Assembly (NCBI RefSeq): GCF_019931275.1
Contig: NZ_JAIOTY010000001.1
Location: forward strand, 1,054,001-1,118,000
Direction of reading: 5' to 3'
Source of the DNA: Nitratidesulfovibrio sp. SRB-5
GTDB lineage: Bacteria > Desulfobacterota > Desulfovibrionia > Desulfovibrionales > Desulfovibrionaceae
Length of the DNA stretch: 64,000 nucleotides
The notes beneath the pieces are model-generated. The model was not told the origin of the DNA. It searched no databases and was given only the letters and a program-made list of their open reading frames with translations. The translations under genes were made by a program, and so were the position numbers. Below are positions 59,545-64,000 of the stretch, piece by piece; position 1 is the stretch's first letter, and each line of letters begins with the position of its first letter.

Positions 59545-59705
59545 GGGCCTGCCCATGCATGATGCATGCCGCACGAATGGTCTGCGGGCGGGTGGCGGGA
59601 GTGCGGCGGGCAAGGCCGGGAAACAGGCCGCCCCCTCGGCGCGGTGCGCGAAGGGGGCGGCGGCGGGATGTAGTGGAAGGACGCGGAATGGACGGGGGGG
59701 GGCGG

Positions 59706-62700
59706 CTATGGCGCTGTGGTTCCCGGTTCCGTAGACGCCGGGTTCGGTGGTGTCACCGGATCGGCGGGCGCTGCCGGAGGCGTGGGCAGCGGCGGCACCG
59801 TGATGGGGGCGTCCAGCGTTTCCGGGGCTCTGCGCAGGGGGGCCTTGTAGGTGGTCGTGCCGTCCGCCGGGATGTCGGTCCCGCCGGGCAGGGCGGTGGA
59901 CGCCGGGGGAACGGGAACGATCGGGCCGTCCAATGTTTCCGGCGCGGTGCGCCGTACCGACTTGTACGGAACGAGGCCGCCGTCCGTGCCATCAGCGGGA
60001 GCCGTGGGCGTCAGGCGGGGTGGGGCGGTGGATTCCGTTGCCGGGGCCGTTACCTCGGGAGTCACGGGGTATGCGGGGGGTGCCACGGGTTCCGGCAGGG
60101 CCGGGATTTCCGGAGGCGTGACCGGCGCGCGCACCTCGCCGCCCGCGTCATGAGGCAAGCTGGGCGGCACGGCGGGCGGCACGGGCTGCGATTCCTGCAT
60201 CTGGGCGGGCGCGGGGGCCACCGGCACCGACGGGGCCGGTTCACCTCCAACGGGTTCAAGCCCAAGGGAGTCAATCCTGACCGGCTCGGTGGCCGGGGGC
60301 AGGGGCACCTGCTCCGTGGGGGTCGGTTCCATCGGCGGCGTGGCGGGTTGCGCTTCAGGAGCAGCGGCGGGGGCCACGGTGGGCGGCACGCCGGGCATTG
60401 CCGCCGCGTCGCCGCTGGTGGCCGGAGTTTCGGCGGGCATCCCTTCCGGGGCAGCGGGCACGGGGCTGGCTTCGGCCCCGGCGGGCGGCGCGATGCGGAT
60501 GGTCAGGTCCGGCACGGGCGCCGGAGCCGGGGGCGCCACCGCCGGTTTGGCCGGTGCGGGTGGCGCGACCACGGGCATGGGCGTGGCGTCGCGGGCGGGC
60601 ACGAACGGCCCCTTGGGCTGTTCCGCCGCCGTTGCCGCGCCGATGGACCTGGCATCGCGCCCCACAAGGATGGCGCGGGTTTCCCACGGGTTCAGATGCA
60701 GCACCATGCGGCCACCATCCAGCGGCAGCGGGGTGCCTTCCTCCAGGTCCACGGCGGGGTTGCCCGCGCCGAACAGTTCCAGAAGCTTGGGCGTGGCGGC
60801 CATGTCCAGCCGTTCGGTCACTGCCTCGCGCCCGAAGTTGGTGACCGCCACCACCACGCCGCGCCCGCCGGGCAGTTCCACGGCAAGGGCGATGCAGCCC
60901 CGTCCCTGCGTGCGCAGGCGCGCGGCCACGCGCCCGGCGGCAATGCCGGTGCGTTCGCGCATGGCGGTGATGGCGTGCACCCCGTTGAGGAACGAATGCG
61001 GGTCGTGCAGCTGCTCGTCGGGCGTGGGGTAGGCCACCGGGGCGCGGGGCATGCCCTGCTTGGTCAGCACAGTGGTGCGGGCGGTGCGGTACAGGGCGTA
61101 TGCGCCGCGCGGGGCCAGCGCCGGGTCCCAGCGGTCCTCGGAATCGGCCATGGCGTGCCAGTCCAGCGGCAGGGCGCCCGCCAGGTCCTGCCCGTGCAGC
61201 ACCAGCAGGCCCGGCTGCATGGCCTTGAAGAAGACCAGGGCCAGATGCCCCTGACGGATCGTTTCGCGCGCGTCGGCCCTGGCGGCGTCGGCATGGCTGA
61301 AGCCAGCGCCCAGCGCGGCAAGCCCCGCGCCGGTGACGGGCAGCACGTCGCCCGCCCCGCCCAGCGGCATGGTGGACGCCCACAGGGCCGCGCGCGTGCG
61401 CATGGCCGCGCGCATGTCGTCCGCCAGGGCGGCATCGCCCGCCGCCGCGCCGGGCGGCAGCATGCCGGGGGACAGTTGCGGCAGGGCGTAGTCCACGCCG
61501 TCCGGGCCGGGGGTGGCATGCACCAGGCGGCGCATGTCGATGCCAAGGCGCAGGGCGTCGTCCAGCAGGGAGCGCAGGGGGCGCGCATCGCCGGTGAGCA
61601 GGGCGTGTTCGGCGGCGGGGCTGGTGACGGTGTCTTCGGCCACGTCGGCGGATTCGTGCAGGGTGCGGGCCAGCAGCGGCAGGGGCAGCCTGTCGCGCTG
61701 CCAGGCCCAGCCGCCGTAGCGACGCGTTTCGCGGGCCAGTGACAGGGCGGCGGTGGGGGCCGGTTCCAGGGCCGGGGCATGGCCCTGGTCGCCGTAGGCG
61801 GCGCGGGGCAGCGGGTCCAGCCCGGTCAGGGGTTCCACCCGGAAGCCGGTCAGGGCCATGCCGCGCAGGCCGATCTGCTGGATGATGCTGGAAGACAGGA
61901 TGCGCCGCGCGGCGGCGGAAGGGTCGTCCCAGTGCAGCACGGGCATGTCGTAGCGCCCGGCATGGCGGTAGACCCAGCGGCGCAGGGTGCCGTCGGACCC
62001 GCGCACCTCACCGGTGACGGCCCAGCCGCCGGGCCGCGCCCACGACAGCAGGTCGCGCGAGAGGGAGGCGGGCAGCAGCCCCTTTTCCGCCAGCAGGTCA
62101 TGCTGGGCGCGAGTGAGCGGGCGGGCCTGCCATTCCGACGAACTGGCGGGCATGTAGGGCCACAGGTCGCGCGGGATTTCCACCAGGCAGTAAGCGCCGG
62201 GGTATTCGCGCACGTTGCGCGCGGCCAGAAAGAAGTCCGGTCCCATGCCGGTGGCGGCGGGGATGATGTCGGTGCCCAGCAGCATGCGGTTGCTGTCGGT
62301 CAGGCGGCGCAGACGCAGGTATTCGTCGTCCGTGCCTGCCGCCTCGGAAAAGCCGTGCTGGATGGTGTCGTCGCCGGTCAGGGTGGCGCTGCGGTCGTAG
62401 GCCCAGATGGCCCCGGCGCCGCCGGAGGGCGCGACGTACAGCCCGCGCGCTCCCGTGCGGCGCAGCAGTTCCTGCGTTCTGGGCTGGGCCAGGATGGCGA
62501 AGGCCGAAGGCGTGCCGTCGGCGATGAGCGCCATGGGGTGCACCAGCAGCCAGGTATCGGCGGCGCGCAGCAGGTTGTCCGGGTCGGGCGGCAGCGAAGG
62601 AGAGCGCCAGCCCAGCTGGCTGCCGGAGACCACGCGCGAAAGTTCCGCCCCGGCCCCCAGCAGCGACTGCTTTTCCAGCCACTGCATATAGCCGGGGTCC

Positions 62701-62954
62701 GCCCGGGTGACCGAGGGGCCTTGCGGCAACAGCAACGATTTCTGTTTGGCCTGAGGTGCCCCGCACCCTGTCAGGAGCAGGCCGAGGGCCAGACCCAGCA
62801 CCAGGTGCAGTACCATGCCCGGAACAGGGGCGGCGGGCTGCATGGCCGAACGGCTGGGCGCGGCAGCGGCGCGCGGAAGGCCGGATTGCGGAAGGATTGC
62901 GGGCAGGCTGCGGAGCATCAGGGCAATGGTGCGGAGCGCGGCGCGGTTCGGCAT
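59706..62954 (-). CDS. GH13-like (alpha-amylase related) lipoprotein with a proline-rich tail
   Basis: The product has 1082 residues. A lipoprotein signal lies at about 47-64 (MVLHLVLGLALGLLLTGC-GAP), preceded by an unusually long N-terminal region. The body (about 75-760) resembles GH13 alpha-amylase or trehalose-synthase proteins: GTDIIPAATGMGPDFFLAAR, EYPGAYCLVEIPRDLWPYMP, GHLALVFFKAMQPGLLVLHG, and a C-terminal beta domain ending in MVLHLNPWETRAILVGRD. I could not confirm the three GH13 catalytic acids. The last 300 residues are Pro/Ala-rich, with a duplicated YK-x-xxRxAPETLDxPI segment. The start at 62954 follows AAAGGAGACTTGC. It may be a surface-anchored glycan enzyme or a degenerate relative. 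Confidence 0.65.
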   Translation of the reverse strand: MPNRAALRTIALMLRSLPAILPQSGLPRAAAAPSRSAMQPAAPVPGMVLHLVLGLALGLLLTGCGAPQAKQKSLLLPQGPSVTRADPGYMQWLEKQSLLGAGAELSRVVSGSQLGWRSPSLPPDPDNLLRAADTWLLVHPMALIADGTPSAFAILAQPRTQELLRRTGARGLYVAPSGGAGAIWAYDRSATLTGDDTIQHGFSEAAGTDDEYLRLRRLTDSNRMLLGTDIIPAATGMGPDFFLAARNVREYPGAYCLVEIPRDLWPYMPASSSEWQARPLTRAQHDLLAEKGLLPASLSRDLLSWARPGGWAVTGEVRGSDGTLRRWVYRHAGRYDMPVLHWDDPSAAARRILSSSIIQQIGLRGMALTGFRVEPLTGLDPLPRAAYGDQGHAPALEPAPTAALSLARETRRYGGWAWQRDRLPLPLLARTLHESADVAEDTVTSPAAEHALLTGDARPLRSLLDDALRLGIDMRRLVHATPGPDGVDYALPQLSPGMLPPGAAAGDAALADDMRAAMRTRAALWASTMPLGGAGDVLPVTGAGLAALGAGFSHADAARADARETIRQGHLALVFFKAMQPGLLVLHGQDLAGALPLDWHAMADSEDRWDPALAPRGAYALYRTARTTVLTKQGMPRAPVAYPTPDEQLHDPHSFLNGVHAITAMRERTGIAAGRVAARLRTQGRGCIALAVELPGGRGVVVAVTNFGREAVTERLDMAATPKLLELFGAGNPAVDLEEGTPLPLDGGRMVLHLNPWETRAILVGRDARSIGAATAAEQPKGPFVPARDATPMPVVAPPAPAKPAVAPPAPAPVPDLTIRIAPPAGAEASPVPAAPEGMPAETPATSGDAAAMPGVPPTVAPAAAPEAQPATPPMEPTPTEQVPLPPATEPVRIDSLGLEPVGGEPAPSVPVAPAPAQMQESQPVPPAVPPSLPHDAGGEVRAPVTPPEIPALPEPVAPPAYPVTPEVTAPATESTAPPRLTPTAPADGTDGGLVPYKSVRRTAPETLDGPIVPVPPASTALPGGTDIPADGTTTYKAPLRRAPETLDAPITVPPLPTPPAAPADPVTPPNPASTEPGTTAP

Positions 62955-62976
62955 GCAAGTCTCCTTTATCATGCCG

Positions 62977-63005
62977 ACATTACAGGGGGGCGGGGGGGCT
63001 GTCAA
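62977..63005 (-). promoter_or_regulatory. promoter of the GH13-like lipoprotein gene
   Basis: A perfect TTGACA (63005-63000), a 17-base spacer of almost pure C on the minus strand, and TAATGT (62982-62977). The start would be near 62970, 16 bases before the ATG, leaving just enough room for the ribosome binding site. Confidence 0.5.
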
Positions 63006-63112
63006 AGGCGGTATTGCGGTCATGCCACGCCATTTTCGCTTTACACGCGGCGTGAAGCGGGGCAAACCGGCACCTGTGGCCATTCGGGCCACGGAGTACA
63101 GGGAGGATCTTC

Positions 63113-63937
63113 ATGCCGTTTTTCGAAGTGGACGCGCAGAAATGCAAGCGCGACAACATCTGTATCGACGAATGCCCCATCCGCATCCTGATCGCCGACA
63201 AGGAAACGGGCGTGGCCAAGATGCGCCAGGGCGCCGAGGATGCCTGCATCCGCTGCGGCCATTGCGTGGCCGTCTGTCCGAGCGGGGCGGTGCGCCTTGA
63301 GGGCATGCCCTTCGACGAATTCGTCCCCGTCCGCCGCGAACTGGCCATCGAGGCCGACGCGGCGGAACAGTTCCTGCGCGGGCGCCGCTCCATCCGCACG
63401 TTCAAGGAGCAGCCGGTGGAGCACGACGTGCTGGCCCGGATCATGGACACCGTGCGCTGGGCACCCACCGCCAGCCACCGCCAGCCGGTGCGCTGGGTGA
63501 TGGTGGAAGACCCCGCCCGTACCCGTGAAATCGCCAGCCTGATCATCGACTGGATGATGTACCTGCGCGAACACGACCCCGAAATCGCCAAGCGCCACAA
63601 CGTGGCCGGGCTGATCGCCGGGTCGCGCAAGGGCGTGGACCTGGTGCTGCGCGGCGCGCCGCACATCGCCGTGGCCTGCTGCGACGGCGGGGCCACCTGG
63701 CCCGCCGTGGATTCGGCCATTGCCCTCACCTATCTGGAACTGGCCGCCCATGCCCACGGCGTGGGTGCCTGCTGGGGCGGGTACTTCACCTACGCGGCCA
63801 ACGCCTATGCCCCCCTGCGCGAACTGCTGGGCCTTGGCGAGGACGAGCGGGTGCAGGGCGCGCAGATGCTGGGGTATGCGAAGTATCGGTATCGCCGGTT
63901 GCCGTGGCGGAAGCCGCTCCCCGTCACCTGGAAATAA
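63113..63937 (+). CDS. ferredoxin-nitroreductase fusion protein
   Basis: The product has 274 residues. The first 65 carry two [4Fe-4S] motifs of the ferredoxin type: CKRDNICIDECP and CIRCGHCVAVCP. The rest is a nitroreductase-like flavoprotein fold: RGRRSIRTFKEQPVEHDVLA, TVRWAPTASHRQPVRWVMVE and AHGVGACWGGYFTYAANAYA. Fusions of this kind are common in anaerobes and are thought to pass electrons from the clusters to FMN for reduction of small substrates. The start at 63113 follows AGGGAGGATCTTC. It is divergent from the GH13-like gene. Confidence 0.93.
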   Translation: MPFFEVDAQKCKRDNICIDECPIRILIADKETGVAKMRQGAEDACIRCGHCVAVCPSGAVRLEGMPFDEFVPVRRELAIEADAAEQFLRGRRSIRTFKEQPVEHDVLARIMDTVRWAPTASHRQPVRWVMVEDPARTREIASLIIDWMMYLREHDPEIAKRHNVAGLIAGSRKGVDLVLRGAPHIAVACCDGGATWPAVDSAIALTYLELAAHAHGVGACWGGYFTYAANAYAPLRELLGLGEDERVQGAQMLGYAKYRYRRLPWRKPLPVTWK

Positions 63938-64000
63938 CCCCCGCGAGAATCGCGGGCGCTGACGGCGTCAAAACCGGTTTCCGCTCGGGTCATGTACCGA
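63938..64000. other. short downstream region
   Basis: A 7-bp hairpin CCCGCGA/TCGCGGG (63940-63956) follows the nitroreductase stop but lacks a T-tract. The window ends before another gene can be judged. Confidence 0.45.

Noticed and set aside
63940-63956. Hairpin after the nitroreductase gene as a terminator
   Set aside because: Seven pairs only, no T-tract, and the window ends too soon to judge.

Overview
The window is a gene-dense, GC-rich (roughly two-thirds G+C by eye) bacterial chromosome segment. Gene content and order point to a sulfate-reducing deltaproteobacterium of the Desulfovibrio vulgaris / Nitratidesulfovibrio group. The main reasons are the yceD-rpmF-plsX-fab-glyA-dcd-rib-nusB-leuS-lptE-holA order, a groESL pair behind a CIRCE element, many c-di-GMP and chemotaxis proteins, a DUF115 protein and a ferredoxin-nitroreductase fusion. 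The assignment is inference from memory of the family; no search was run. I see no phage, insertion sequence, CRISPR array, tRNA or rRNA.

Layout. 1-3300: CIRCE-controlled groES-groEL, then a HAD-like gene. 3530-4240 (minus): a promoter, SAM-I riboswitch, terminator and long structured leader that lead only to an unrecognised 88-residue protein. 4670-8000: murJ, then three small minus-strand genes of unknown function. 8480-17520: a signalling block with a PilZ protein, a sigma-54 response regulator, a chemoreceptor behind a FliA-type promoter, an HD-GYP response regulator, and an HDOD protein overlapping a GAF/PAS-like sensor. 18280-23480: cvpA, mazG, a large repeat-rich unknown, two tiny genes and an AI-2E family permease. 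23784-27086: an 1100-residue GGDEF-EAL protein, convergent with lon and acylphosphatase.

30416-48553 (minus): a long run of housekeeping genes. Ribosomal protein L32 and YceD start it, followed by fatty-acid synthesis (plsX, fabH, fabG, acpP, fabF; fabD is missing), glyA, dCMP deaminase, riboflavin synthesis (ribD, ribE, ribBA, ribH), nusB, leuS, lptE, holA and radC. A TTGACA-type promoter sits ahead of yceD, divergent from rpmB. 48795-63937: rpmB, an EamA-type transporter, FxsA, a rhomboid protease, a GT39 glycosyltransferase overlapping a PAP2 phosphatase, a MATE transporter, a thiamine-binding protein, a DUF115 protein, a GH13-like lipoprotein with a proline-rich tail, and a ferredoxin-nitroreductase.

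Two signals are not explained by ordinary annotation. First, short tandem arrays recur all along the window. Inside genes the unit is 9 or 18 bp, which keeps frame. Outside genes it is often 10, 14 or 20 bp, although two intergenic arrays use 36 bp. Some arrays are inserted in conserved enzymes (RibD, an EamA transporter, the GAF domain of the GGDEF-EAL protein). Second, a conserved core of about 50 bp that can fold on itself occurs twice, each time inside the loop of a different terminator-like inverted repeat, downstream of lon and of fabF. The orphan SAM riboswitch is the third item most worth following up.
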